64,000 nucleotides of DNA from Lingula anatina (taxonomy: Eukaryota > Brachiopoda > Lingulata > Lingulida > Lingulidae). The notes under the pieces were generated by a model. That model did no database searches, was not told where the DNA came from, and was given only the letters and a program-made list of their open reading frames with translations. The position numbers were made by a program, and so were the translations under genes. The stretch is taken from the NCBI RefSeq assembly GCF_001039355.2, contig NW_019775533.1, forward strand, positions 205,489 to 269,488, given 5' to 3'. Positions 36,644-49,675 of the stretch are shown here, piece after piece. Every line of letters starts with the position of its first letter. The stretch's first letter is position 1.

Positions 36644-39199
36644 TCAGCAACTCCACAGAGTAAAGGTTCCAAAGCTGGAGAGCTCATTTTTGCTTGGCGC
36701 TGGTTTTCGTTGTAAAACTGCAAGCCGGGTGGAGGTCGCCGTGTTCTGTTTCTCCGACGTAAGATTGTCATGGGGAACGGCGACAGTGTCACTCTGCTCA
36801 CGGGGTGTGGTGTTCCGTGTTCTTCTCACGACCATTCTCTCCATCTGCGCCACTCTTAAAGCTTCTTTAATTCTGTCGCGTTCTCGTTCTTGTTCTATGA
36901 CTAAAAAGATATGAAAACATATTTTGATGAGAATGCAAATAAAAATTTCAACAGAATAAAGAAAGTGGATTTTAGTGGACAAACCTTTGAAGTAGTGATG
37001 TAGCGCCACGTTCTATAATTACTGGAATAATAACTAGGGGTGTTTGAGACAAATGTTCTGCAGCATGAGTTTCATGGCGCTGCTGAGTAAATTCATATCT
37101 TGAATGAAGTTCTAAATATTGGACTAAGTGGAAGTAAAGTAGGGGTATCGGCGTGTTAACACTCCTGAACCCAACTCCTTTAAAAGCCTTTTCATTGTTA
37201 CGTAATGATATACGGCTAAATGTTTAGATTCTACATCCTAGGCAAACAAATTCCGTCCTTTTTGCAAGTTGGCTTATGAAATATCATTTCAGTCCAAGAC
37301 CCCTGATATTTGACAACATATCAAATCGATCCATTAAGAGTTTTGAAGAATGTGATATGTATTGACATTGGATATATAGTCAATTGCTAGCCTGGCTCAT
37401 TGCTCCAGGTTGGTTTCTTTGCTAGGAGACATTAGTGAAGAGGGTATAGATGAACAAAGCTCGTTCACGAGGGAAAAAGAAACCCGGTCTTAGCGGCTAG
37501 ACTTAGTGTCTGATTAACTGTCCTATGCTACCCTCTACCATGGCCACAGATTTATTTTTCACAAGATATTCACAGATATGTCTTTAGATGAAAAGACGGT
37601 CATTTTAGGCTACTATCTCTGGCTTTTGGTAATTTTCCCTATAATATCTGCCACCCTGGTAGAGGGTATAGTACTATGCCAAGAGTTGTCATCACATTAG
37701 TGACCGACGGTTGAGCTCCATTATTGATTCAAATGACCTACTGCTGGGCTTGCGACTGTCTGATCACGACACCCAACTAATGACGAAAAATAAAACGGTT
37801 CAAAACTGGTTTAAATTATCATGTGTGGATACAGTTTGTTGACAGACGTGCCACACTTTCGGGATCACCTGCGTCGATATGTACTTTTCACAGCCCTGGA
37901 GATAACGATTTTACATTATCTATTAATAAGAAGCAAAATGACCTTCAAGTTTTGCGGTGGCTTAAATGAAAAAGAAGCAATTTCTTTTAATCAAGGATGT
38001 GTGCAAGTCCCAGAGCTTATTCCCCGGGGCCATGTGAGAAAATGATTGAATCTAAGAATCGATGTTATTTTTACCTCAGCCTACGCGCAGGCTTTAGAGC
38101 CCAACAAAAAAGAGAAAGGCAAATATTAGTTTATGTCTTCTTTCCTGTTGAATCATCAGTCTCTAAGTGTAAATCTATTGACGTAGGACTACCTTCTCGA
38201 AATCAATGACAACAAATGTCATGTTTTCCAGAGTCGATGCCAGTACTTATTCTAAAGGCAAGGAAGTTGGTTTAGTGGTACACTTATGCAGTAATAATAA
38301 AGACTTGTTTGAATCCTGAGGGGGGTTCCCAGAGAACATCAACAGTTTATTAACAGTGGCACTGAGTAATAAACAAATCATTGTTTTTTCTGTTGCCTGA
38401 TAAATGTCACGTTCCATTCTACCCTTTGATCTCTTGTCCTCGAGGTGAGAGAGAAAAAAAGAAAAACGTCCTCTCTTCAAACCTGAATCATATTCCCTGT
38501 CCATCCAGCACTGTTTTTTTCTCCAACATGTAGCAACACTAACCAGTACCCAGATACATATTTGACATAGATTAACCCCATTGACGAGGCCTATTCGCCG
38601 AAAATTGAATGATCTAATAAAACAGAATTATAAAAACGAGAATCGGAGTAATGATAATTAAAATGAATAGACAAGCAAACCTGTTTTTGTTGGCAGAGTA
38701 TTACGAACTTCGGTTTTGACGCTCTTCAGTTCGTACCAATATTTCCAATTTCTCACTTCCCCTGCAAGGTATTTCATTTGCGGGAGGTAATGTCCATCTT
38801 TCCGTGGCGTCCACTGTTGATTGCTTGGACTCTCCGGGGTAATATTCTCACGAGGGGTTGCCTCACTATTGCTGCCAGCGCTGTTCCGTCCTCGTGCATT
38901 GGAGCTGGACGTAGAACATGAACTTCCACCGATGGTGTTCTGCCTAGCGTTCCTCCATCCTCTGTGCCTCAGATTGTAGCGTCCGGAACCATAGCCTTTA
39001 TACTGATAGGGAGAGCACGTAGATTCGTCTCTCTTGTATCGACCTGCTGTCCGACTGTTTGCCCCCTCATCTGTTGGGGGTTCTGGGCCGTAACTGTAAT
39101 TCCTGCTTCGGGTAAGTCTTGGAGCTAACAGAAGTGGCTTTGGACTGGGCATATTCCTCTCCCAGGCGACGAACGAAGGGAGTGGAATCCGAGCTCCAA
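36644..39199 (-). CDS. Unrecognised basic protein, at least two coding exons
   Basis: Exon A is 39199-38681, with the first ATG at 39152 (MPSPKPLLL), acceptor ttgcag and donor aaacag|gtttgc. Exon B is 36900-36644, acceptor ctttttag. The phase-1 junction joins exactly in frame (G plus TC gives Val), predicting 242 aa. A perfect donor cac|gtaagt near 39598 suggests an upstream non-coding exon. The product is Arg/Ser/Asn-rich with YGSGRYNLRHRGWRN, WKYWYELKSVK and, in exon B, a charged helix QERERDRIKEALRVAQMER. I do not recognise the family, and the function is unknown. A second open frame overlaps the end of exon B (36592-36759) and looks at least as protein-like, so the true C-terminus is uncertain. 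Supported by splice-phase agreement, not by homology. Confidence 0.45.
37528..37670. repeat. Short imperfect foldback in the intron of the minus-strand gene
   Basis: ctaccctctaccatggccacagat is matched by the inverse of atctgccaccctggtagagggta about 100 bp away. Small MITE-like structure; family not identified. Confidence 0.45.
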
Positions 39200-41086
39200 C
39201 TGCAACGGGAGTTAATTTGATGAATCACGGCCGCATCGTCTGCTTTATTGTTGGAATTGCAAGAAAAAAGCTGCTACTTATTATGGGGTTATAAATCATC
39301 GCTTTGATTCAAAAGAAATACACTTTGCACTGATTTCTGTAGGGTAATTGAACATTGTGCTACGTTTCAACAATGTCGCTCTACAAGATTTATGCTGAAT
39401 ATCTTGCAAACGAAACGCATCGCCGAGATCAAGCCCATTAGTTTCTTTTCAATGTAACACTTTTTTTCTAGAATTTCGTTGACAACGGAACAAATTGCCA
39501 ATTTGGCCCACAATTGGATTTTCTGTCTAGTGTCGCATGAACGAGTTGAAATAAAATTGATAAAAGCAGGCAAAGAAAGATTCCGTCACTAACTTACGTG
39601 TGCTGCCAAGAGCCACTTTACATAGTTTAATACACCTGTGCTTGCCTTCTGCGTCCCTCGTTTTCTATTTTCCCATTAACCCCTACCACCTATAAAGTAC
39701 CAGTTACTAAACAAGCTGTAGATACATATGATGTCAGCGTCAAATCAAAGGGCACGAAGTCAAACCGTGTATTGTAGCACGTGAAAACTGCTTCATGTAC
39801 ACAGGTGTGGTATTACCGCCCATTGTTGTTGTATTCTTTCCGTCTCTATAGCTGTGTTCACATCATGTCCAATGGAGCAAATCCGATTCCATCCCTGTTT
39901 ACATCATCAGCCTCATTGAAAAATTATGCCGGCGTCGACCTCGCGTTGATTTTATTAACTTTAGACTGAATAGAGAAACGGGAAGATGTTCATGGAGGCA
40001 TACCGTGCGCCGACGGCTAAATTACAATAAACACTGATAACGTAAAAAAAGATCGATTCAAGTTTGCTTTATCATTAAAAGTTGAATCTTACCAGAGGTA
40101 CGACCCTAAGCCAACAGCTCAACATACCGTGTTTGTCAAAGCGACAACAGGCTATTCACATCAATAAGCTGCTATATTTACATAGTTTATTATTCGTCAC
40201 TTTATTCCATTGTGATTGCCAATAACCGGAATCAACAGCCTGTATATAATAAGAGCTATTAGTCTAAGATATACATTTGCCAAGTGATGGCGGAGACTTT
40301 TTTTATCTGATAGATAGAAATTTACCTGAAGATAGAAATGAAAAAAAGTAGGCAATTTAATATGACCTTTATACGGGAAACCCACGAAAAGTCGATCGCT
40401 TTTAATCAATGTTTCTAATGTCTTTTAGTTGTTTTATGAGCCTTTATGCCGCACAGCTGAAAGTTTGTGGGCTTATTCTCTAAATCTTTGTAGTACAAAA
40501 AAGCGTTAAGTCCACAAAATAAACGCCGGAAATCAATGTTAAGTATCGGCTGAAGTATACTGTATATGGTAACAAGAATCATCGAACACCAAAAGAACGC
40601 AGGCCTGCTGTACAGTGCATGTGGTCGACTTAAAGAGTGGATGGAGACATATCAGGAAGACGAATACGTTATTTTTATCTTTTCTGTGATAAGAGATTAC
40701 ATGTGACTGTAAGATGCCTTACGTCCTTCTTTGGGTTGTTTAGTTGCTATTGACACCAGCAGATAGAGTGACCTAATTAGGCATATTGATCAACGTTTGC
40801 ATTTCATTCACAGGCTACTATGTGTTACTCTGATTTTCTTATACTATTCATCTCATCATTATCTGTAATTTTTTTTTAAATCACAGACCACAAGAAGTAA
40901 TCGACGTACCTTTTTTGCAACAATAATGTGTCACTTTGCCGCCTCAGTTCTTTTTCGTGTTAGCAACCGTGCCCACTGCGGTAGTTATTACAACCCATTG
41001 GTGTTGTTATAGGCAATCAATGATCACCCTTGTCATGTGCATGGACTCCGGTGGGAGGTCGATAGTACGTTAATTTAGCCATATCC

Positions 41087-41089
<3 letters not shown>

Positions 41090-41139
<50 letters not shown>
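41090..41139. repeat. Compound (GT)n(GA)n microsatellite
   Basis: About fifteen GT units followed by about nine GA units. Confidence 0.95.
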
Positions 41140-41690
41140 GGAGAAAGGGCGGCATTCTTGAAAGAGAACTTTTTTCTTTTATGTTTGACATTTTGCCGTG
41201 CTTTTTAATCTTTTGAGACCGTAATGAGGGATTTTACAGAGTTTTCCCTCCTGGCTGTTCGCAGCTTTTTCTCTGTGTCCTTGGCCTGTACTCTCTTCTT
41301 TTTTTTTCTAAACAGGTCTGTTTTAAAATTGCCAATTTTGCATGTGAATAATAGCATGCTCACGTGATAAACTGAATTTTCTGAAGTGTTATGCATTAAA
41401 ATAATTATAAAACACATTTTACAGTGCTGTCGAAATTTACGCCTGTCAGAAACAAGACACAGAAATAAACTGTTGTAAACTTTTTAAATATTAAAAATCT
41501 TCAAAATTGGAGGTTTTCAATGTGAAAGAACGCCACAATATCGATCTTGATGATGTCCCACCCCTTCTCCCCTCTTCTCGTGCTTGCCTTCTTAGTGTAC
41601 TGATTATCATTATAGCAGTAGTTTGTAAATGTTTTGCATTACATTTTCGTATGCGTTAAGTAGTGTAGACTACATTTTCTATGCATTTAG

Positions 41691-41858
41691 CAGGGGCGGA
41701 CCCAGAGTTATTTTCTGACAGTCTTCCAAATAATCTTTGTTGATTCACCCTTTAATTTTGACCGTCTTCCAACATGAAAAATTGGATACCCGTCAATGTA
41801 AACTTGAAAATCTGACCGTCTTCCGGAAGACCCAGAAGACGGCCTAAATCCGCCCCTG
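41691..41858. mobile_element. 168-bp CAGGGGCGGA-type MITE
   Basis: Starts CAGGGGCGGAC and ends ATCCGCCCCTG, perfect inverted termini over ten bases, flanked by TTTAG on both sides (41686-41690, 41859-41863). The interior repeats gaccgtcttcc in both orientations. No ORF. A lone CAGGGGCGGATCC end also occurs at 42646. Confidence 0.75.
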
Positions 41859-42719
41859 TTTAGGACTTACCTAGCCAGTTAAGTGTGGTGACTAAAGTGG
41901 CGACACCGGCGCATAATCTCCCCTGGGTGTGGTGAATGCGGTAGTTGGGATTGTATGCTACATTTGAATGGGTAGATTGTTGAATGCGACCTTCAAATTA
42001 AGTTTTTTACTGAATATTATCACTCATTTTGTATGTATGGATAGCTTATTAGGAGACAATTAGTGTTCTTCACAATACGTATGAATGACGTAACATTATA
42101 ACATTACTTCACAAATGTGATTATAACATCTTACTGACATGAATGGGGAAAAATATAGGCCTACGTATGCTGGTCCTACGAAAAGGGCTTGTGACTGTTG
42201 GCCATAAATCTTTCATACTGCAAAATAAACTTTCAGATCTCTTCAAATCCCTTTAAATGAGTAAAAAGTTATCACAAATAACCATAAACCATTAATCTTG
42301 ACTTACATTCTCTTTAAGAAACAACATCATTGATTTATTTTCCCTTAAAATTTATATATAAATCAGTTAATCAAAATTATAAGCCCAAGAGGGGAATATT
42401 AGTGTTTTTTTCAGAAACAGGAGGGTTGGGTCAGCCCCCCCCCCTCCCGACCCCCTCTAAATCCACCACTGATACAGAAAATTTTTGGTATTTTAGTCAT
42501 ATTCATATTTGTTTGGTCTTATTTTATGTTCATATTATGGATGTTGTAGTATGTTTTCCCTCCCCTATATATCCCGTTTAAATTACATGTAGATGCGACC
42601 AGTTCAGCAACAGGGTGTTATATAGGGCCTAATGTTCATTAACACAGGGGCGGATCCCTGAAAAATTTTGGTATTTTAAAGGGCAAACGGTGCCATTTAA
42701 TTGTTACGGTTTAGTAGGC

Positions 42720-42980
42720 TACTAAAAACTGATTCCTGACGTCCACAGTGATACCCCGCCGGACCAAAAGGTCTAGAGTCTAGACTACCCAGCTTAGAGC
42801 TTTTTGTGAAAACGAGACTGCCGTTTTTCTACTTTTGCAGACATGCGCAGTGCGGTCGACTGTAGCCTACATAACTGAGTCATCGGGGAATATCATGTGG
42901 ACGAGGAACACACCGGCAAATGTTACTCAAATTGACCAAACACATGAATGAAACATCACAGCTTCACTGAAGCCACCAAG
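42720..42980 (+). promoter_or_regulatory. Candidate egghead promoter and non-coding first exon
   Basis: A locally less AT-rich stretch has an NRF-1-like acatgcgcagtgc near 42840 and an AP-1-like tgagtca near 42876. It ends in a strong donor, caccaag|gtaagg, at 42980/42981. Its position 2.8 kb upstream of the acceptor feeding the egghead leader suggests a 5' UTR exon. Inference; transcript data would decide. Confidence 0.4.
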
Positions 42981-45782
42981 GTAAGGGGTTTAAATGTAAG
43001 ACTGCGCATATAACCTGACGTGTAAATAGTCATCAAATTGGTGATTAGCGATTTTCTCCCCATCGGCAACATTTAATTAGGTCGATATCGTATCTTGCAA
43101 AAATGTCAAGGAGGACCGAACACCCTAACACCGTTTTCTTCTGACTGTATGGCTCACTGTCATTAGATACATTAGGGTGGAATTTAAGGTATTTTCTGTA
43201 GCCGCTTGAGTCGAATGCCGATGCAGTGTGTGATAATTCTTGGCAATTTAAAACAAAAAAGACACGCCTTTAAGAAGGGTGGACGACGCCATTTTGTTTT
43301 TTCCCTGCCTTGTACATTTTTTTTCATGATAAGCCTGTGTTAAGTGCAAGATAACACGGAAACCGAGTAATCTATCCATATATAACTCTCATGTGTTTAT
43401 TTATCTATGTTTACACACTGAATTTGAATGCTACAGTCTACAGTAAGTCTAGTTTTAAACTTTTTTAAAATAAGAATATTTTAATGTTCATCAGTCATAC
43501 AGGAAACCTCACCCTTTCAGGTTAATCCCTTATAAATAAGAATCAGTTTACATATATGATTTAGATGTTTTCAGAAATGTTGTTGAAAATAGAAAGTAAA
43601 CAGGACAAAAACATCCTGAAATGTTAGTTCTTGGATGAAGAGATTTTTGACCTTTTAATACTTACCTAGTACAGCATAAGTTGTCCACTGTTAGTGACAT
43701 ACAACAGCTTAATTGTATCAAAGCCCAGCCGAGATGAGAATACAGGCAAGCCTGTATGAGAAATAGAAGTATGTGCAATTATCTTATCGACAGTATTGTT
43801 TGAAGGGCCATCCGTGGTATAATTCAGTACACATATAAATGGATAAACCAAAAATAGATAGCAGACTATGACATAATTGTAAATCCACCACTTTTGCTGT
43901 ATGTACCCTGTATCAGATTGAACAAACCCAGATCTATAGATAAATGAATCGGAATCAGCTGTAACTTTGTTACTTAACTTGCAATGCTGTTTATTCCAAA
44001 AATGTTAGGGAGAGGAGATTGATATGACTCACAACTAGTAGCTGTATGTAGATGACTGGGATTGTAAGAATGTGTAAAGAAAGAGTTGGTTTTAAAAGAT
44101 GTTATAAGTTCTTAACTTAATATTTCTTTTTTAACACTGTTTTTCTATTTAACATCAAATTTCCCAGTTACGATAATTCGACTGTTTAATATTTCTTAGA
44201 TAATTTTTAGTCTACGAGTAACTATACTGTTTAGGTATTAGGTATAACATAATGCAGTAAAGGAACAGCACTGTAAAGTGTCTGGTATCAATTTTTTTTA
44301 AATGTTTGGATAGTATTAACTGCCTTAGCTACACAAACCCCTGCTGGGCCTTGTTGTCACAACTCATAATAGTTTGTGCCAGAAGAATGATCATTTTTCT
44401 TGCTAGGTCGAATTACTTAGCTGACAAGTTGGAGTGACGAATAAGTGAAATTTAATTTATGTGTGGCTAATACTCTAGCCATACCGAAGTATCCTTGATA
44501 ATGACTGAAAACTTCTAGCTTGAACCAAGACTCTGTAGACGTGTATAATAAGCCAGTCCCCCTATTTGATATGATCAATTCAATTAAAGTCTAGACAACC
44601 AGTGCATTAAGCAATTCACACCTGACATTAAAAAACATAAATAGATAACAGGACAGGTGAGTTGTGCATAACCAACGATCCCCATGTAGGAAGTGTAATA
44701 CTGTGGGACAAAGTAACAGCAACATTCACATTCAACAAATGGGCTCAAGGACGGACACACACACACACGTACACACACACACACACACTAAGTATTTGCA
44801 ATTCTGAGAACAATCTTTTGTTTATAAATTCCATTTTAATAGACTTACTAGCTTATGACAGAAGGTGAAATAATGTAGTCTTTTGATGTGTCTGAATAAC
44901 TTGATTAATAAAAGTAAATAGGAAAATAAAGACTGAATACGCTCAGTCTTACAGAGATCAAATTTCAAATTTTTTTAAAGTCTGTGTCTGGAGTTGAGGT
45001 GCTTTATAATTTGTGTATCCTGAATGTATTTCTTTGTCCTCTTTAGTTACGTCAGGTGTGTAGAAGGTTCTGTACAAACAAACTTGCCATGAGGCAATGA
45101 AAAGAGGTCTGTGGATTTTATTCTTGCTGCCCACAATCCATGATACACTAATGTTCTACAGAGGGTAGCACTGAGCACCCACTGGGAGGTTATGGTTGTC
45201 AGTCATGCACAGGTTTCATAGGTTTCCATTGTCTGAAGCAGTTGATTGGTAGACATGATATGATTATTATCTATGCACAGTGGTATATATATGTGTGTGT
45301 GGTGGTTATGACAGACTGTGTTCACAGTTCTGATAATTAAGACTAGTTATTAAATCCCTGAAGTGTTTGATTGTATTTTAATTTAAAAATGTACAATTCC
45401 CATGAATAATTTAAGACATGCTTAAGAAAATTTTGCTGCTTAAGATTTTTCATTTTATTGAGATTTCTTGTTTATGTTGTAGGCAGTCTTAATATTGATA
45501 GAATACCAGTGCATTTACTTTGTCTTGAGAAGCATAACTTGAAGTTAAAAGTGACAATATATTTACAATAGTTCCTTCACAAATGGATCCTTGTTACTAG
45601 CAGTGGTGTTATAAAATCTCCTCTTCATCAGTCATATAGATACTGTGGCATACAAATTTAAATAAATAGAGAATTACCATACAGTTGATACATCAAGGGA
45701 ACCTTAGTTTCTCTGGCACTGCAGCAGAGCTTTCATGTTGAAACTTTCATTGGTTGATATATTTCTGTTTTTGTGTTTTCCA
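42981..45782 (+). other. Presumed first intron of egghead
   Basis: AT-rich sequence between the donor at 42981 and the acceptor ttttccag at 45775-45782. It includes an (AC)n repeat at about 44753-44788. No coding exon recognised. Confidence 0.4.
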
Positions 45783-46261
45783 GGGGGAAATAAAGAAAAG
45801 CATACGAAGTGCCAAGTTACTGGAGTTGTTTTCACTGTATGTCTATTGATTGGAAGACACCAGAGCATTAAGAGAGACTGAGGATATTATATTATACTGC
45901 CTGCCAATTCCTGTCACACAAACTGTAACACAGCGTTTGGAGCGAGATAAATACGTTGTAGACTACTGTGGTATTGAGGATGGCTTTTGTAGACAATCCA
46001 ATCTCCAGGTCTAGACGTGATTGAAGATACTTACATTATAAGGGAAATATTATTGAAAATCTGCTTAGTTTGACAGTTATTATATTCATTGCATCACAGG
46101 ACTCGAGGACAAATAAGATTTTCAATTCTTGAATACTCATCTGGACTTTTTCAGCCAAGGGCCAGTTTGAAGATTATTCCTCTCCAGCGAGCATAATCAG
46201 GAGACTTGTGTACATACGTCCATTTAATTGGTGAAGATATCTGAAACTTTTCACACACACA

Positions 46262-47671
46262 ATGAATAGCAAAGTGAAGCACGCTATACTGGTTGTTATA
46301 TTTACCATCCATTTTTTAGTCAGTCAAATGCTTGCAGGGGGCATTCGTGTCTTCCCTCCCCCGGGAGCTGGGATTGACCCTGTAGCAAAATATGGATATA
46401 CAATGACAGTTATATTGTACACGATTAGGATCTTAGTGCTGGGTACTGTTCCACTTAGCATTTGTAATTTTTTGGGACTGTTATTTTGGAACGCTTTCCC
46501 AGACAAGCCAACATTGAAGAGCTCACCAATGCTCGCACCTTTTGTGTGCTTTCGCGTGGTGACGAGGGGATTGTTTCCAGACCTGGTAAAGAAAAATGTT
46601 GAGAGGAACCATAAAATTTGCAGTGAAGTTGGTCTTGAGAATTACATATTTGAAGTTGTCACAGATCGACAAATTGATATCCCGAAGCAGAATCATGTTC
46701 GTGAAATTCTTGTTCCTATGACTTATAAAACCAAAAAAGGGTCAATGTATAAAGCACGGGCCTTACAGTATTGTCTGGAAGACGGAGTGAACTATATAAG
46801 TGACGAAGACTGGATAGTACACTTGGACGAGGAAACTTTGTTGACCAGAGACTCCGTCATTGGAATCCTTAACTTTGTCAACGAGGGCACCCATCAGTTT
46901 GGTCAAGGAGTTATTACGTATGCGAATGAGGATATAGTTGCTTGGATACCCACCTTGGGAGATTTGGTTCGAGTTGGAATAGACTATGGACAAAATCGTT
47001 TCATGTTTAATTATTTTCACAGGCCATATGTAGGCCTGAAAGGTTCATATGTTGTGGTCAATGCGGGAGTGGAACGGAAAATTACCTTTGACTTTGGCCC
47101 AGAGGGCAGCATAGCAGAGGACTGCTTCTTTGCCATGAAGGGGATAGAGGACGGCTACTCCTTCGGTTGGATAGATGGAGACATGTGGGAAAAATCACCT
47201 TTCAGTTTCTATGACTGGCTAAAGCAGCGTTCTCGATGGGTGCAGGGAATTGTCAGAGTTTTTGTCAGTGGTCAGATTCCCAGGAGACAAAAGTGGGGAC
47301 TACTTTTCATCATTGTGGGATGGGCCCTTTTTCCTCTTTCAACTGTGAACGGAATCTTCACCGCACTAACTCCTATCCCTACGCCCCAGTGGCTTGATTT
47401 TTTATTGGGGTTGAATTCAGTGTATATCTTTTTATATATATTTGGTAGTCTAAAATCATTTAGCTATGCCAGACTGGGATATTTCCGCTATATTTGCCTT
47501 CTACTGTCACCTTTGTTGTTAATACCTTTTTTTGTTATAATTGAAAATATAGCAGTCATAATGGCTGCAGTCACAAATCAAGGGAGTTTTCATATAGTTG
47601 AAAAAGATGTGTCAAAAAGTATGAAAAAGCCTGAAAATGTAAAAATATCAAACAATGTAAATGTTGTGTAG
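46262..47671 (+). CDS. egh: Egghead-type beta-1,4-mannosyltransferase (GT2)
   Basis: A single 469-codon exon. The ATG follows an in-frame TGA at 46232, and a 5' leader runs back to an acceptor at 45783. Two N-terminal membrane segments (about 7-24 and 46-75) precede a cytosolic GT2 domain. It has HLDEET with D189 (donor-sugar/metal acidic motif), AEDCFF (E286/D287, acceptor/base region) and QRSRWVQG (322-329, the QxxRW motif of processive-type GT2 folds). Further membrane spans lie at about 345-366, 382-396 and 408-436. Drosophila Egghead and nematode BRE-3 add mannose to glucosylceramide, giving the mactosyl-ceramide core of protostome glycosphingolipids; the same reaction is expected here at the Golgi membrane. 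Length and motifs match the family closely. An intronless CDS stands out among heavily split neighbours. Confidence 0.95.
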   Translation: MNSKVKHAILVVIFTIHFLVSQMLAGGIRVFPPPGAGIDPVAKYGYTMTVILYTIRILVLGTVPLSICNFLGLLFWNAFPDKPTLKSSPMLAPFVCFRVVTRGLFPDLVKKNVERNHKICSEVGLENYIFEVVTDRQIDIPKQNHVREILVPMTYKTKKGSMYKARALQYCLEDGVNYISDEDWIVHLDEETLLTRDSVIGILNFVNEGTHQFGQGVITYANEDIVAWIPTLGDLVRVGIDYGQNRFMFNYFHRPYVGLKGSYVVVNAGVERKITFDFGPEGSIAEDCFFAMKGIEDGYSFGWIDGDMWEKSPFSFYDWLKQRSRWVQGIVRVFVSGQIPRRQKWGLLFIIVGWALFPLSTVNGIFTALTPIPTPQWLDFLLGLNSVYIFLYIFGSLKSFSYARLGYFRYICLLLSPLLLIPFFVIIENIAVIMAAVTNQGSFHIVEKDVSKSMKKPENVKISNNVNVV

Positions 47672-48144
47672 TGGATGAAATGTCTTATCTTTAAATTCAA
47701 GAATATGTTTCGATATTTTGTTTTGGTCTATGTTAACTGTGCATGCATTTTTTATGTCCCTGGTGTGTGAGGAAATGACTTGTGCATGTGATATTTTTTA
47801 TTTTATCCCAACCCCTCTCATTGTAAGAGTTGATGAGAGATGTTAGCGAAAGGTAATGCTGAAAAGGTCTGTTCATTTGTTTGTGGATACACAATAGGAC
47901 TTCAAGATTTACCTGACAAAATGTTCTGTGTTACCATGGAACCTGCATGTTATCTCTGTTTTGCAGGTTCTCCTGCTACGCTACAAGGGCTAATTTTTCT
48001 GCTGGTGTTGAAGCCATGGCTCCCATTCAAACGTAAAAATTTTTTTTGGAAAGATGTACAGCCTAGTGTAAAGACTCCATTGATTTGATGGCAATATATT
48101 GTCTCTCAAGCGAATTCCCAGGAGGGGGCTTGTAAGGGCACATG

Positions 48145-48430
48145 CAGAACCTGTTGATCCTCAGACTAACTAGTCCATGATCAAATGTGAGGCCCACTTG
48201 ACAGTGGATTCTGCCTTCTATGAGTGCTGTTCAAGCAGGGGCAGAGCATTTAAAACTTGGCACACTTTCAAGTGCGTCGTGCCATATATGATCCGGTGAC
48301 TAGTTAGTCTGTGGATCAACTGATTGTGAACACAGCCTTAGTTTGCACAGTGTTAACATAGCTTTTTAGTGGGGTCGGCCATATTTGGTCAGTGGATCAG
48401 TTAGTCTGCGATCATCTGTTCTGAACGCAC
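48145..48430. mobile_element. ACTAGTC-family foldback elements, partial or nested
   Basis: cagactaactagtccatgatcaaatg (48163-48188) pairs with atatatgatccggtgactagttagtctg (about 48284-48311). A further partial arm, gtcggccatatttggtcagtggatcagttagtctg, ends about 48408. Looks like one copy followed by half of another. Confidence 0.6.
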
Positions 48431-49669
48431 TCTTAGAATGGTTCAAGTTAAAATAAGGCTGAAGGCAGATTTAAATATTCTGGTTATTTTAGTCTTTGTA
48501 TCAGTTTGCATCAAACATTTGTAATGAACAAAAAGCATGCGTGCCACAGTTTTAATTGTGTTCTTATAAGATTTGATAGCCCAGCAGGTCAGTTTTTGAG
48601 AGATTTGTGATTGTGACCATCTCAGAAACCTTTGATTTCATGTGTCTGCAAGTGCTGATAAAGTGTGATGACTCGTTTTTTGGCTTTCTTTTCAGAATGC
48701 TCAGAATAATTAAATTAATGTTTATATTTAAATAATAAAAAGTACTAGTTAGGGTTTTGTGGATCAGGGATGTTATAGTTACCAAGTTCTAAAAACGAAA
48801 AATATTTAAATTTCAAAGTTCTTATTTGGGTGTTAGAAAGAATATATGTAAGATTTATAGAAATACTAACACATAACCCTAAGAAAAATGTTTTCTCAAC
48901 AAAATTTTGGTTATAGTACAAGTATTTACCATTTTGTCATCAGTATTATCAATAAGCAGATAAAGGCTGGCGTTTTTCTAGTTTGTCTAAATAATGCAAG
49001 ACAAATAACCAAGGTAACTGAATGCCATTATTGTTTTAGTTACACTTTGTAAACACCATCTACATAAAGTGTGAACAGTTTTAAAACAACTTATGGGACA
49101 TTTGGGTCCAGGATATTACCAAAAAATAATAATCTTAATGTTTTTACCAAGTGGCCAAAAATATGCTCAAATTTACCTTGCACTGGGGTAATTTTTTTAA
49201 TTAATTAATTAATTAATTAACTAATTTTTTATTTATTTTAAATCTTAACATCAACAGTAAATACATAGATCTAGACCAGCAGTGGTCCATGCTGTTGCTG
49301 TAGTTTACTTCCATTTGGGAGCAATGTGATAAGCGAACAAAACAATTCTCATGTTATAATGAAATGTACAGGTCACAACCAAAGGAATTTGTCTCTTGAA
49401 TGAGAATGTTTTTCAATAGTGTACATTTTACATGTAGTGGTTAATTGTACAGTCCTGTTCGATTTATGTACTACTGTGAGTGTTGAATACTGGGGATCAT
49501 TGCGTGTGACTGCGTGGATGTGGTTTAGAAACAACAAAGAGATTACCTCAGACTTCTGTTGCTATCATAGGCATTTTTTTTGTTCATAACTATAATATTA
49601 TTAGACAAACCATTGGGTATGTATAAAATTTATTATACAATTTTGTTTTGTATTCAAGAAGTTGAAAGA

Positions 49670-49675
49670 AATAAA
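49670..49675 (+). terminator. Candidate egghead poly(A) signal
   Basis: AATAAA about 2 kb after the egghead stop, implying a long 3' UTR. The same site is duplicated near 60838. Weak evidence. Confidence 0.25.

Larger units (their letters stand above)
39600..42640. other. Intergenic region between the unknown gene and egghead
   Basis: No coding exon is supportable. It holds a GT/GA microsatellite (41090-41139), a 168-bp MITE (41691) and, near 42417-42475, a C-rich tract next to aaatccaccactg, which looks like one end of a related CAGTGGTGGA-type element. Confidence 0.5.

Noticed and set aside
38247-38504. 85-codon minus-strand ORF between exons A and B of the unknown gene
   Set aside because: Exons A and B already join in phase without it; no good acceptor/donor pair was found and the composition is unremarkable.
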